From the NCBI RefSeq assembly GCF_900114645.1, contig NZ_FOTR01000008.1, forward strand, positions 62,001-126,000: a DNA stretch of 64,000 nucleotides. Direction: 5' to 3'. Both the position numbers and the translations under genes were made by a program. This stretch comes from Gracilibacillus orientalis. Lineage in GTDB: Bacteria; Bacillota; Bacilli; Bacillales; Amphibacillaceae. How positions within the stretch are numbered: the stretch's first letter is position 1; every line of letters begins with the position of its first letter. A model generated the notes under the pieces. It saw nothing but the letters and a program-made list of their open reading frames with translations, was not told the DNA's origin and searched no databases. Positions 9,662-18,596 of the stretch are shown in pieces.

Positions 9662-10594
9662 TTAACTACTTTGGCATCGCTGTAACTTCACTGTGATACT
9701 TGTCTTGACAAAGGGAGTACTGGTTATCTCAATGTCTCCATGCATCTTTTCGACTAGCTGCTTGGTAATAGCCAGACCTAAGCCCGAACCTTGATTATGC
9801 TTGCCTTCCATCTTATCCTTTGTATACAGCCGTTCAAATACAAGCTCTTTATATGGTTCACTGATTCCCTTACCGCGATCCCATATTTCGATATAAACAA
9901 ATTGTTCATCCGCTCGAAGCTTCGTACCGATTACTTTTCCTTCGTCACCGTAACGAATCGCATTGGATAATAAATTTTGTAAGACTCGATCGAGGGCTTC
10001 TTTATTAGCTAAAGCATAGACAGGTCGATCTAGTAATTGGAGATCCATGTTCAACCCTTTTGCTTCGACTTGTTGATAGAAGCTTAGAACGTTCTCCTTA
10101 CACAATGCCGACAGGTCTAATTGTACAAGAGCAATATCTACATCATCTGACTCTAAACGCACTAATTCAAAAAAACGATTGATGCGTTGTACAATTTCTT
10201 GCGCTTTATTATGAATAAGTGACAGATACCTTGTTTTTTCTTTAAAATCCATAGCAGGATCTTGTAAAAGGGTTTCTGTTAGTCCAAGAACAACAGTAAG
10301 TGGTGTCCGCAGATCATGTGAAATGTTGGTTATCATCTTCTTCATTGCCAGCTCTTTCTGTGAAAAGGTTATGGAGGATTCCTGTTTCATCTGGAGCAGA
10401 CGATTGATTTCAACCAACAGTATTTTCAATGCCGGCTCATTTGTAGAATAATATAAAACATGAGATGATGGTTGATTCACCAAATCAGCCAACTGGCCTG
10501 CAATATGACGTAAGTCTCGCGCATGACGTATACGGGAATAGATGATATACGTTAACAACAAACAGATGACAACAATCAGTACACTATTTGCCAT
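9662..10594 (-). CDS. Sensor histidine kinase with one transmembrane segment
   Basis: A 310-residue kinase: one N-terminal membrane helix (residues about 3-20), a short linker, HisKA with the phospho-acceptor His93 in ISHDLRTP, and an HATPase_c domain with N box NLLSNAIRYG, G1 WDRGKGIS and G2 GSGLGLAITK. There is no extracellular sensor loop, a design seen in kinases that sense the activity of their partner ABC transporter; that link is inferred from the adjacent exporter genes. The start overlaps the response regulator by 11 bases. Confidence 0.9.
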   Translation of the reverse strand: MANSVLIVVICLLLTYIIYSRIRHARDLRHIAGQLADLVNQPSSHVLYYSTNEPALKILLVEINRLLQMKQESSITFSQKELAMKKMITNISHDLRTPLTVVLGLTETLLQDPAMDFKEKTRYLSLIHNKAQEIVQRINRFFELVRLESDDVDIALVQLDLSALCKENVLSFYQQVEAKGLNMDLQLLDRPVYALANKEALDRVLQNLLSNAIRYGDEGKVIGTKLRADEQFVYIEIWDRGKGISEPYKELVFERLYTKDKMEGKHNQGSGLGLAITKQLVEKMHGDIEITSTPFVKTSITVKLQRCQSS

Positions 10595-11279
10595 CCTGAT
10601 CTCCCCACTTATAACCGATACCCCAAATTGTTTTCACATATAGAGGAGACGAGGGATTATCTTCTATCTTCTCTCTTAGTCTGCTTATATGTACATTAAT
10701 AATATTCGCATCTTCATAGTAATCTTCTTTCCAGACACGCCTATAGATCTCTTCTTTGGTAAAAATCTTATTACGTTGTCCTATCAATAACTGCAAGATC
10801 TGGAACTCTTTTAATGTTAGTTGAATCGATTGATTGTTTTTCTTCACAGAATACGTAGCGGGTAAAATCTCCAGCCCATCCACTTTTGTCACTTGATCGT
10901 TTTGCTCTATTTGATAGCCAGCTCGGCGCAAAAGTGCTTTTACCCTTGCCAATAGTTCAGTCATAGAGAATGGCTTGGATAGATAATCATCTGCACCAAA
11001 GCCAAGTCCCAATGCCTTATCTAAATCAGATCCCTTCGCTGAAAGTATTATAATGGGAACCAAACTGTGCATTCTTATTGTTTTCAAACATTCTATTCCA
11101 TCCTTTTTCGGAAGCATCAAGTCCAGTATTAGTAAGTCAAAAGATTCTTGCTGAACGGTTTCAATAGCTTTCTCACCATCATATGCACAGACGATGGTAT
11201 ACCCTTCCTTACGTAAAAAGTTATCAACCATTTCACTAATATTTACATCATCTTCAATAAGCAATATGCGTTGTGACAC
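10584..11279 (-). CDS. OmpR/PhoB-family response regulator
   Basis: 231 residues: receiver domain with acidic pocket EDD (9-11), phospho-acceptor Asp53 in LLILDLMLP and Lys of LSAKGSD, then a winged-helix DNA-binding domain (about residues 130-228, LTLKEFQILQLL and NVHISRLREKI). It starts at a GTG with AAGGATGTGA upstream. First gene of the set with the kinase and ABC exporter, which it probably activates. The upstream 47 bases to the hydrolase gene hold no clear terminator. Confidence 0.93.
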   Translation of the reverse strand: MSQRILLIEDDVNISEMVDNFLRKEGYTIVCAYDGEKAIETVQQESFDLLILDLMLPKKDGIECLKTIRMHSLVPIIILSAKGSDLDKALGLGFGADDYLSKPFSMTELLARVKALLRRAGYQIEQNDQVTKVDGLEILPATYSVKKNNQSIQLTLKEFQILQLLIGQRNKIFTKEEIYRRVWKEDYYEDANIINVHISRLREKIEDNPSSPLYVKTIWGIGYKWGDQDGK

Positions 11280-11326
11280 GCTGGCATCACATCCTTATCC
11301 ATTGTATATGGATTCATTATATCATC

Positions 11327-12673
11327 TTATTGTAGTTGCTTATTAAGAAAACGAAGGGAAGCCTCATTAATCAGCTCATGAACCGCTTTCGGATCCCCTT
11401 TTGGCGCTAGAAGTAGTGGTGCATAAAGCGGAAGATCAGAGAAGCTAATGTGTGACGTATGCTCAAATACCACGGATTCAGCACCAGCTGCTAGTAAAAG
11501 CTCCCTACGCTTTTCTATTTCTTCCCTGTTGGTTCGGTGCCATTCTTTCGTATGTCCTGATTGTTCCATAACTTCCTCTTCACTATATTCATCGAGGGTT
11601 TGATAGAATGATTCTGAATCAAGCGATGAGTCTGCAGCCATAAGCATAAGTGGTTTGTCTAGCTTGACTGGGAAATCATCCAATCCAAAAATTCCGCCAT
11701 CCATATTAATAGCTGCTTTCACTCGATCATCATGCAATAACATATAGACAGCAGTAGATCCACCATAAGAATGACCTACCACCCCAATTCGATCCAAGTC
11801 CATCGCATTATTAAAACGTTCACTTTGGTTTAATAACTCAAGTTGATCAAGCACAAATTTACTATTAGATGCCCATCGATCCATATGCGTATCCAATTCA
11901 GAAGCTCCAGCACCAGCTAAATTCAGGTATTGGTTCTCAACGATTTCCCCGTCTGGAAAAACAGACGCCGCCGCATAATTAGGTTGATCAATCGCAATGA
12001 CAATGTAACCATGACTCGCTAACTCTTCTACTTGAAATGTATTCTGATTCCGTATTCCGCCCAATCCGTGAGAGAATAACAATACTGGATAAGATGTCTG
12101 TGTAGTGGAAATATCAGCGTCCAAGTAAGCATGAGTTCGAATTTCACCTAAATGACGTAATGCAAAATCTGGAAAACCTACCATTGTGGATAGGCTAGCG
12201 GTTACTTCTGGGACATCTAGAATATATGCTGCCCTTTGTTGATTATTTTTTGGTTCTGCTGGATACCAAGTTTGAACCATCAACTCGTTATCCCCTTCTT
12301 GTAAGTGCAAAACACCGGTCCCCACCTCTTCGTTTCCTGTTGGTTCAGCAAAAGTAAACGCAGGTAGCAAGGATGGAAGCATAAATGATATCACACTATA
12401 CAACAGGACTAGCCCTACGGATAGAAACTGTTTCCACCTTTTTGACTTACGAGTTGCCTTTCTATTCTGATAAATCATATACAAAAGGGTTAACACAGGC
12501 AGACAGTAAGTCGGAATCATCTGCCACCTTGCGCCCAGTATCACGTGAATAACGGTAATTATGGAAATGATACAAAAGAGCCCTATCTTCTTTTTGGTTA
12601 TAGATCTAGTTACTAACACCCACAATAGCATGCCTACATTCAAAACCAACACGACGATTTCTAAACTATTCAT
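11327..12673 (-). CDS. Membrane-anchored alpha/beta hydrolase (PAF-acetylhydrolase/dienelactone hydrolase-like)
   Basis: 448 residues: four hydrophobic N-terminal segments (about 1-105), then an extracytoplasmic alpha/beta-hydrolase domain. The nucleophile is Ser302 in GHSYGGS, the acid probably Asp325 in NMDGG, and the base a late His in FEHTSHISFSD. LFSHGLGG supplies the oxyanion strand. This layout matches bacterial relatives of platelet-activating-factor acetylhydrolase. Substrate unknown. It lies 47 bases upstream of the response regulator on the same strand, so it may be cotranscribed with the regulator-exporter set. Confidence 0.8.
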   Translation of the reverse strand: MNSLEIVVLVLNVGMLLWVLVTRSITKKKIGLFCIISIITVIHVILGARWQMIPTYCLPVLTLLYMIYQNRKATRKSKRWKQFLSVGLVLLYSVISFMLPSLLPAFTFAEPTGNEEVGTGVLHLQEGDNELMVQTWYPAEPKNNQQRAAYILDVPEVTASLSTMVGFPDFALRHLGEIRTHAYLDADISTTQTSYPVLLFSHGLGGIRNQNTFQVEELASHGYIVIAIDQPNYAAASVFPDGEIVENQYLNLAGAGASELDTHMDRWASNSKFVLDQLELLNQSERFNNAMDLDRIGVVGHSYGGSTAVYMLLHDDRVKAAINMDGGIFGLDDFPVKLDKPLMLMAADSSLDSESFYQTLDEYSEEEVMEQSGHTKEWHRTNREEIEKRRELLLAAGAESVVFEHTSHISFSDLPLYAPLLLAPKGDPKAVHELINEASLRFLNKQLQ

Positions 12674-12783
12674 TTCAAGCTCATCCTCTCGATCTTTTAT
12701 AAAGACAGTTTAGCAAGGAGAACTTTCTAGTTTATTTCGTAAATCTTACATATTTCTTAAGAAATTTTTATAAAAATGCAGCG

Positions 12784-12905
12784 AAAAAGTGGCTGTTTTG
12801 TGGACGATTAGCACAGTGATAAAGGAAACGAAACAAATAAATGTTACTTTCACCCAATGGTGTAAAGGTGACTAAGCCTCGTCAGCAATCCTAGTCCACC
12901 TTAAA
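12784..12905. repeat. Degenerate copies of two dispersed repeats
   Basis: The 298-base gap between the hydrolase and the dehydrogenase gene holds GGACGATTAGCAC at 12802-12814, a motif repeated at 30552-30564 and, inverted, at 38924-38936, and then ACTTTCACCCAATGG...GACTAAGCCTC...GTCAGCAA (about 12853-12894), which is a degenerate version of the repeat at 57130-57190. No coding potential was seen. Confidence 0.5.
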
Positions 12906-12924
12906 TCTCCGATATTTGGATGAC

Positions 12925-12959
12925 AAAAACAGGAGAAACATCTGCGGTGTCTCTCCTGC
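12925..12959 (-). terminator. Terminator of the xyloside operon
   Basis: Minus-strand stem CAGGAGAGAC...GTTTCTCCTG followed by TTTTTG, just after the last gene of the eight-gene operon. Confidence 0.85.
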
Positions 12960-12971
12960 TTCTTTTTCATT

Positions 12972-14135
12972 TTATTCAATTGATACCCAGGATTTGTTTT
13001 CTGATGATTTCTCTATTGCTTCTAGAATAATTTGGTTCTTGACTCCGTCGTCAAAGTTCGGTGCTGGTTGGTAATCCTCGGCAATACCTCGGAAAAATTC
13101 ATCGATTAAATGAATAAACGTATGCTCATACCCGATAATATGACCCGGTGGCCAGTATGCCCCTGCATATGGGTGGACTGCCTCTGTGCAATTGATAAGC
13201 CTGAAACCTTGAGTTCCTTCTTCATCATCCGCAAAGTAGACTTCTAAATTGTTCATGTTTTCCATATCCCAACGGATGGAGCCTTTTTCGCCGTTAATTT
13301 CAAATTTATTTTTATTGCGGTTTCCTCCAGCAAAACGAGTTGCCTCAAACGTACCTAATGCACCATTTTCAAAACGGGCAATAAAGAGAGCAGCATCATC
13401 CACTGTTACTTCACCCATTTCATTCGCATCCCCTTTGGCATTCAAGCCGCCAGTCATTTCTCCAACCGGACGTTGTTTAATAAATGTTTCCATCGTGCCG
13501 GTTACTTCCGCAAATTCACCTATTAAAAAGCGAGCAAGATCAATGCTGTGAGCACCAATATCCCCTAAAGCACCAGAGCCGGATACTTCTTTTTTTAGTC
13601 GCCATACTAGCGGAAAATTTGGATCCATAATAAAATCTTGTAAATAATTGGCACGATAATGATAGACACGTCCAATTTTGTTATCTTCAATTAATTTTTT
13701 CGCATATTGAACAGCTGGTACAAAGCGATAATTATGGCAAATCATATGTTTCACGCCATTTTCTTCAACCGCCTGAAGCATTTCTTTTGCTTCCTCTACT
13801 GTTAATGCCAATGGTTTTTCTGTAATAATATGTTTTCCAGCTTTTGCTGCAGCAATCGCAATTTCGGCATGGGTATGGTTAGGAGTTACAATGTCGATTA
13901 CATCTATATCGTCTCTTTCTATGACCTTTTTCCAATCCGTTTCATAGCTTTTCCAGCCCATTTTCTCTTGAGCTTCTTTTACCGCTTCTTCATTTCGACC
14001 GGCAATCACCGTTAATTCCGGTTTAAGTGGATTTTCAAAATAAAATGACAGGTCACGATAGGCATGGCTATGCGCTTTTCCCATAAATTGATAACCAATC
14101 ATTCCAATTCTTACTTTTTGGTTTACGCCCACCAC
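12972..14135 (-). CDS. Gfo/Idh/MocA family NAD(P)-dependent oxidoreductase
   Basis: Sugar dehydrogenase family. N-terminal Rossmann fold with RIGMIGYQFMGKAH (nucleotide loop), the family motif EKPLA near residue 105, and GDIGAHSIDLAR (about 195-206) with the probable catalytic His/Asp. 387 residues, standard. It is the last gene of the operon and overlaps the upstream isomerase by 13 bases; GTG start. Together with the isomerase, ThuA protein and the second dehydrogenase it resembles gene sets that oxidise sugars at C3, but the exact substrate cannot be read from sequence; a role as D-xylose dehydrogenase is another possibility. Confidence 0.9.
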   Translation of the reverse strand: MVGVNQKVRIGMIGYQFMGKAHSHAYRDLSFYFENPLKPELTVIAGRNEEAVKEAQEKMGWKSYETDWKKVIERDDIDVIDIVTPNHTHAEIAIAAAKAGKHIITEKPLALTVEEAKEMLQAVEENGVKHMICHNYRFVPAVQYAKKLIEDNKIGRVYHYRANYLQDFIMDPNFPLVWRLKKEVSGSGALGDIGAHSIDLARFLIGEFAEVTGTMETFIKQRPVGEMTGGLNAKGDANEMGEVTVDDAALFIARFENGALGTFEATRFAGGNRNKNKFEINGEKGSIRWDMENMNNLEVYFADDEEGTQGFRLINCTEAVHPYAGAYWPPGHIIGYEHTFIHLIDEFFRGIAEDYQPAPNFDDGVKNQIILEAIEKSSENKSWVSIE

Positions 14136-15100
14136 ATTTCACCAACCTTTTCTTTTATTAAAGCATTTTTCAGTAGCGCAACTGCTTTCTGGAAACCTTC
14201 CTCTACAGACATTAAACTGTCTTCATGTTCAATACTTATTGCCCCTTGATAACCGATCAACTGCAGGGCACTGATGATTCTTTTCCATTCTTCTTCACCA
14301 TGGCCATAGCCTACCGTACGGAAAATCCAAGATCGGTGTAACTCATCACTATATGGTTTCGTGTCCAAAACACCATTCGCTGCCGTATTTTGTGGATCAA
14401 TCGCTGTATCTTTAGCATGGAAATGGAACATTGCATCATGCTCACCAAGCTCTTTTATGCTTACAACAGGATCCATTTGCTGCCAGTATAAATGACTAGG
14501 ATCAAAATTGACACCGATATTTTTGCCACATGCTTCCCGTAATTTCAAAGCAGTTTCATTATTAAATACGACAAAGCCTGGATGTGGTTCGATTGCGATG
14601 CGGACATTATGTTCTGCAACAAAATCGTTTTGCTCTTTCCAGTATGGAATGACTTTTTCTTGCCATTGCCATTCTAAGACTTCTGGATGATCGTCCGGCC
14701 AGGCAGCAGTCACCCAAACTGGATTTCGGGAATACTCTGACTCTCCTGGACAACCGGAGAACGTAACAACTGTATCAACACCGATTTTTTCCGCTAATAA
14801 CACTGTGTCTTCAAACTGCTTATGATGCTGATTAGAAATATTCTTATTTGGATGTAATGGATTTCCATGGCAGCTAAGCGCACTAATTTCGATGTTTCTT
14901 TCGGTAAAAGCTTGTTGAAAGGCCTGTAATTTGGCTTCATCCGCTAAAAGCTCCTCGGGGTTACAGTGCGTATTTCCCGGATAACCTCCTGCACCAATTT
15001 CGACAGTTTCTAACCCAGCATCCTTCACCTGATCAAGCGCTTCTTCTAATGACTTATCTCCAAATAAAACAGCAAATACACCTAACTTCATTCCATTCAC
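14123..15100 (-). CDS. Sugar phosphate isomerase/epimerase (xylose isomerase-like TIM barrel)
   Basis: AP-endonuclease-2/xylose-isomerase-like TIM barrel, 325 residues (MKLGVFAVLFGDKSLEEALDQVKDAGLETVEIG). Metal-binding residues are likely in IAIEPHPGF, NFDPSHLYW, FHFHAKD and SIEHED. Close in layout to proteins such as IolE/YcjR relatives found beside Gfo/Idh/MocA dehydrogenases. It starts 103 bases after the preceding dehydrogenase and is coupled to the next one. Reaction unknown; epimerisation or hydrolysis of a keto-sugar intermediate is inferred from the neighbours. Confidence 0.85.
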   Translation of the reverse strand: MNGMKLGVFAVLFGDKSLEEALDQVKDAGLETVEIGAGGYPGNTHCNPEELLADEAKLQAFQQAFTERNIEISALSCHGNPLHPNKNISNQHHKQFEDTVLLAEKIGVDTVVTFSGCPGESEYSRNPVWVTAAWPDDHPEVLEWQWQEKVIPYWKEQNDFVAEHNVRIAIEPHPGFVVFNNETALKLREACGKNIGVNFDPSHLYWQQMDPVVSIKELGEHDAMFHFHAKDTAIDPQNTAANGVLDTKPYSDELHRSWIFRTVGYGHGEEEWKRIISALQLIGYQGAISIEHEDSLMSVEEGFQKAVALLKNALIKEKVGEMWWA

Positions 15101-15203
15101 CTCATTAAAATTATTTTTAAATCGGACAAAAGCTCTTTCTTACGCCATTCTAGTTCACAAAAATACTTTTATCGGGATTCGATCAGTTAAAAGACTCCAA
15201 TTC

Positions 15204-16322
15204 TCACTTTACTTGTACGTCCTTCTCTTTTGGTTGAAAAAATGCTTCATCAATGCCTATTGGTAATGGTTCGGGCTGCTGGCAGCTGCTTGCTAACACA
15301 TAATGTTTACTGTCTCGTGATGCTTCATGGACCCCGTGCATAATATCGAGTACATGGAAGGCCAGCTCTCCGTCTGTTCTTGCTACTCGTTTATTCTCAA
15401 TAGCATCAATCATTTCAGCGAGGCCTAAGCCACGGCTATTGTCACTAAAACCATGTGTCAGAGGTATTTCCGACCATTCTTTGTGCTCTTTTCTCCTGAC
15501 ATAGACAGGGCCACCGAATGTATTCGGGTCTGGAACAGAAATAGTTCCCTCTGTTCCATAAATTTCGATTTTGGGTAATTGATGGTGCCATGTATCAAAG
15601 CTGGTAATAATAGAAGCAACTGCACCAGATTCAAAATCGAGTACACCGTTAATTTGCGTCGGAACTTCTACTTGAATTTTTTTACCGTAATTCGGTTCAC
15701 TTGTGATCGTTCTCTCCTTATACGTCATTTGAGCTGACCCGGTAATGCGAGATACCGGTCCCATCAAATTAACAAGTGCCGTTAAATAGTATGGCCCCAT
15801 ATCAAACATTGGACCTCCACCTTCTTGATAATAAAAAGTAGCATCAGGATGCCAGCTTTCATGGCCCGGATTCATCATAAATGCCGTAGCGGAGACTGGT
15901 TTTCCAATCCAGCCGTCATCGATCAATTTACGTGAGGTTTGGATACCAGCACCTAAAAAAGTATCTGGTGCATTCCCAATATATAACCCTTTTTCTTTTG
16001 CTACTTCCAGCATCCGTTTGCCGTCTTCACGACTGACTGCTAATGGCTTTTCACCATAAACATGCTTGCCATTCTCTAAAGCATGAGTTGCGATTTCCGC
16101 ATGAACAGCTGGAATCGTCAAATTAATTACTAGCTCGATTTCCGGGTCAGCTAACAACTCTTCTGTTGTGTATGCTTTAGGAACACTGAATTCCTGTGCA
16201 CGCTCTTCTGCCCGTTCCCTAACGATATCTGCTACTGCTGCGATCTCATAATTGCCAAGCCGTGCTGCGTTTTGTAAATAAATACGACTGATATTGCCAC
16301 AACCTATAATTCCAACTTTCAC
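15204..16322 (-). CDS. Gfo/Idh/MocA family oxidoreductase (second copy)
   Basis: Start set at the GTG at 16322, with AAAGGGGGAAA directly upstream; the frame extends further but that extension would run back into the thuA-like gene. The 372-residue product begins with the Rossmann loop VGIIGCGNISRIY, has GEKPLAVS (about residue 92) and MFDMGPYYLTAL. It differs clearly from the first dehydrogenase (12972-14135), so the two are not a recent duplication. Probably acts on a sugar from the GH43/ABC importer system. Confidence 0.88.
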   Translation of the reverse strand: MKVGIIGCGNISRIYLQNAARLGNYEIAAVADIVRERAEERAQEFSVPKAYTTEELLADPEIELVINLTIPAVHAEIATHALENGKHVYGEKPLAVSREDGKRMLEVAKEKGLYIGNAPDTFLGAGIQTSRKLIDDGWIGKPVSATAFMMNPGHESWHPDATFYYQEGGGPMFDMGPYYLTALVNLMGPVSRITGSAQMTYKERTITSEPNYGKKIQVEVPTQINGVLDFESGAVASIITSFDTWHHQLPKIEIYGTEGTISVPDPNTFGGPVYVRRKEHKEWSEIPLTHGFSDNSRGLGLAEMIDAIENKRVARTDGELAFHVLDIMHGVHEASRDSKHYVLASSCQQPEPLPIGIDEAFFQPKEKDVQVK

Positions 16323-16336
16323 GTTAATTTCCCCCT

Positions 16337-16987
16337 TTATCGACTTGCCCAGGTCATTCCTTTTCTCATTAATTTCATCACTTGCGGTATCCGGACAATT
16401 TCTGCTACATGTCCTAAACCGCAATAATACACCTTTCCTTTTCCCCATTTTTTCGTCCAGACAACTGGCATATCCACTTCCCCATTTGTCTGATATGGTC
16501 CCTCTGCTACTGGAAAACGTGTTGTCACATGAACGTTTACAGCTGGATCAACATGCATATAATACTGTTCAGATGCTACCGTAAAATCCTCCATACCCTC
16601 TGTTAACGGGTGATCCGGATCTAAAATATGTACATTATAGGAAACACCATCATTACCTGGATGTGATACCCATTGGCCGCCGACCATAAATTGATAATCA
16701 ACCTCCCAACGGAAAGAGTCCCCCATACCACCATGTAAACCAGCTAACCCAGTGCCTTGTGCCACTGCGTCTAATAGTGGCTGTAGCTGTTCTTTTTCAA
16801 TCGTTCCTTGTGTCCAGTTTGGAATAATCAAATCATATTGTGTTAGATCATCTTCTTGTAATGTCGTTAACGTATCGGTTATTTTAACGTCGAATCCTTC
16901 TTCTCCAAGAATTTCTCCTAAAATGTCTGCTACTTCTTCTGGCTCATGTCCTTGCCAACCACCTTGAAAAATGAGTGCTTTCTTCAC
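16337..16987 (-). CDS. ThuA-domain protein (trehalose-utilisation type)
   Basis: 216 residues with a class I glutamine-amidotransferase-like fold, starting KKALIFQGGWQGHEPEEVADIL and containing GLAGLHGGMGDSF and WTKKWGKGKVYYCGLGH, which are typical of ThuA. ThuA proteins occur with Gfo/Idh/MocA dehydrogenases in 3-keto-sugar pathways. It sits between the xylosidase and the second dehydrogenase, with gaps of 13-14 bases. Catalytic role not established for the family in general. Confidence 0.88.
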   Translation of the reverse strand: MKKALIFQGGWQGHEPEEVADILGEILGEEGFDVKITDTLTTLQEDDLTQYDLIIPNWTQGTIEKEQLQPLLDAVAQGTGLAGLHGGMGDSFRWEVDYQFMVGGQWVSHPGNDGVSYNVHILDPDHPLTEGMEDFTVASEQYYMHVDPAVNVHVTTRFPVAEGPYQTNGEVDMPVVWTKKWGKGKVYYCGLGHVAEIVRIPQVMKLMRKGMTWASR

Positions 16988-17000
16988 GACTATCCCTCCA

Positions 17001-18584
17001 TTATTGATTGTTATCTATTATTTGATATTGAAAATAATCGAAATCAGCATATTTATGCTGACCGCTTAAATCCTGTGCTGCCATGCCAACGAAGGTTCCA
17101 GTAAATCGAATATATTCAGCGTCATCATCCGAAAGATGCCTTATATCTATGTGTTCGCCGATTGTCTGCCATTTCCCTTCTTCTATTGCGTAAAAAAATT
17201 GTAAAAGGTGACGATTAATCACAGCTTTTAAGTATATTTCAACATTTCCCGGTAATGCCACGTCTTGTTGCAGCAATTCATCATATTTACCGTATTTGGT
17301 TTCGATAATACCTAAACATCTACCATGTTCCTCGTGGTCAGTCACACGTAAATAGACATGATCATTAGTATCATAGAAAAGCATTAAGCCCGCCATTTGT
17401 TGAAAGTGCTCCGGATTGAAATCTATTTTTGTCTCGACTTCCACATCGAAATGTTCCAGTCTTCTCATCAACATACTTTGTCGATGGAACGAACTTATTG
17501 ATTCTTCTCCGTATAAACGCAAATAACCAGGTCTATCATTTAAAGAAAACCAATCCCCATCGAAGGTTCGTCTGAGTGCATTCCAATATTTTAATAGATT
17601 CGTTTGATTAAAATCATCATAGTTTGGCAGTTTTTCAGGCTTAAATTCCGGTAGATCTGGGGCTTCAACTGTCATACTTGGACTTGGTCCATCTACTACT
17701 CTGATCCAATTATCCTCTGTCCAATAGCATTTCTGAATAGCCGTTTCTCTCCCCAAAATACATTTGTCATCGATAACAGGACGACCACACAAATGGGCGA
17801 TATACCATTCACCGTTTTGCGTTTCTACCAAACAACCATGCCCCGCTTTTTGCAACTGATCTTCTTTCGATTGATCAGAAGTAAGAATCGGATTAGTAGG
17901 ATCAACTTCATACGGACCATCAATCGATTTCGATCGTGCTACCGATGCTGCATGTGTATACCATGTCCCACCTTCAGCAGTTAATAAATAATAGTAGCCG
18001 TTTCGTTTATATAAATGTGGCGCCTCGGTTAATCCTAGTGCTGTTCCTTTAAAGATATTCTTTATTGGACCAACTAATTTTTGTTCAGCAGGCGAATATT
18101 CCTGTAAGGCAGTACCTGCGAAAGAATTGGTTCCTTTACGATGATCCCAAATCATATTGACGAGCCATTTCTTGCCATCCTCATCATGAAACAAGGAAGG
18201 ATCAAAACCACTACTGTTGAGATAAACAGGCTCTGACCATGGACCGTCCACATTTTCAGCTGTCACTAAATAATTATGGGTATCTTTAAATGCACCCTGC
18301 CTACTTTTTACATCAGTATAGATCAGATAAAAAACACCATCAGAATAGGATAAGCATGGTGCCCAAACCCCTCCTGAATTAACATTACCTATCATATTTA
18401 ATTGGGAAGATCTCGTTAACGGATAGCCTGTCAGCTCCCAATTCACAAGATCTTTAGAATGACAGATTTGTACACCGGGAAACCACTCAAATGTGGAAAC
18501 CGCAATATAATAATCCTCTCCCACTCGTACAATTGACGGATCAGGATGATAGCCGGGTAATACCGGATTTGTTATCGTTTTCAT
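17001..18584 (-). CDS. Glycoside hydrolase family 43 beta-xylosidase
   Basis: 527 residues, the two-domain GH43 layout of Bacillus XynB-type beta-xylosidases. The base is Asp in YHPDPSI (residue about 15), the pKa modulator Asp in SGFDPSLFHD, and the acid Glu in LTEAPHLY; the C-terminal beta-sandwich starts near residue 325. There is no signal peptide, so it works on imported xylo-oligosaccharides inside the cell. It follows the permeases by 12 bases, placing import and hydrolysis in one operon. Arabinofuranosidase activity is also possible in this family. Confidence 0.92.
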   Translation of the reverse strand: MKTITNPVLPGYHPDPSIVRVGEDYYIAVSTFEWFPGVQICHSKDLVNWELTGYPLTRSSQLNMIGNVNSGGVWAPCLSYSDGVFYLIYTDVKSRQGAFKDTHNYLVTAENVDGPWSEPVYLNSSGFDPSLFHDEDGKKWLVNMIWDHRKGTNSFAGTALQEYSPAEQKLVGPIKNIFKGTALGLTEAPHLYKRNGYYYLLTAEGGTWYTHAASVARSKSIDGPYEVDPTNPILTSDQSKEDQLQKAGHGCLVETQNGEWYIAHLCGRPVIDDKCILGRETAIQKCYWTEDNWIRVVDGPSPSMTVEAPDLPEFKPEKLPNYDDFNQTNLLKYWNALRRTFDGDWFSLNDRPGYLRLYGEESISSFHRQSMLMRRLEHFDVEVETKIDFNPEHFQQMAGLMLFYDTNDHVYLRVTDHEEHGRCLGIIETKYGKYDELLQQDVALPGNVEIYLKAVINRHLLQFFYAIEEGKWQTIGEHIDIRHLSDDDAEYIRFTGTFVGMAAQDLSGQHKYADFDYFQYQIIDNNQ

Positions 18585-18596
18585 TTTTCAACCTCC

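Noticed and set aside
15458-15646. Short frame inside the second Gfo/Idh/MocA gene
   Set aside because: It is in another frame of a well-supported gene; no independent support.
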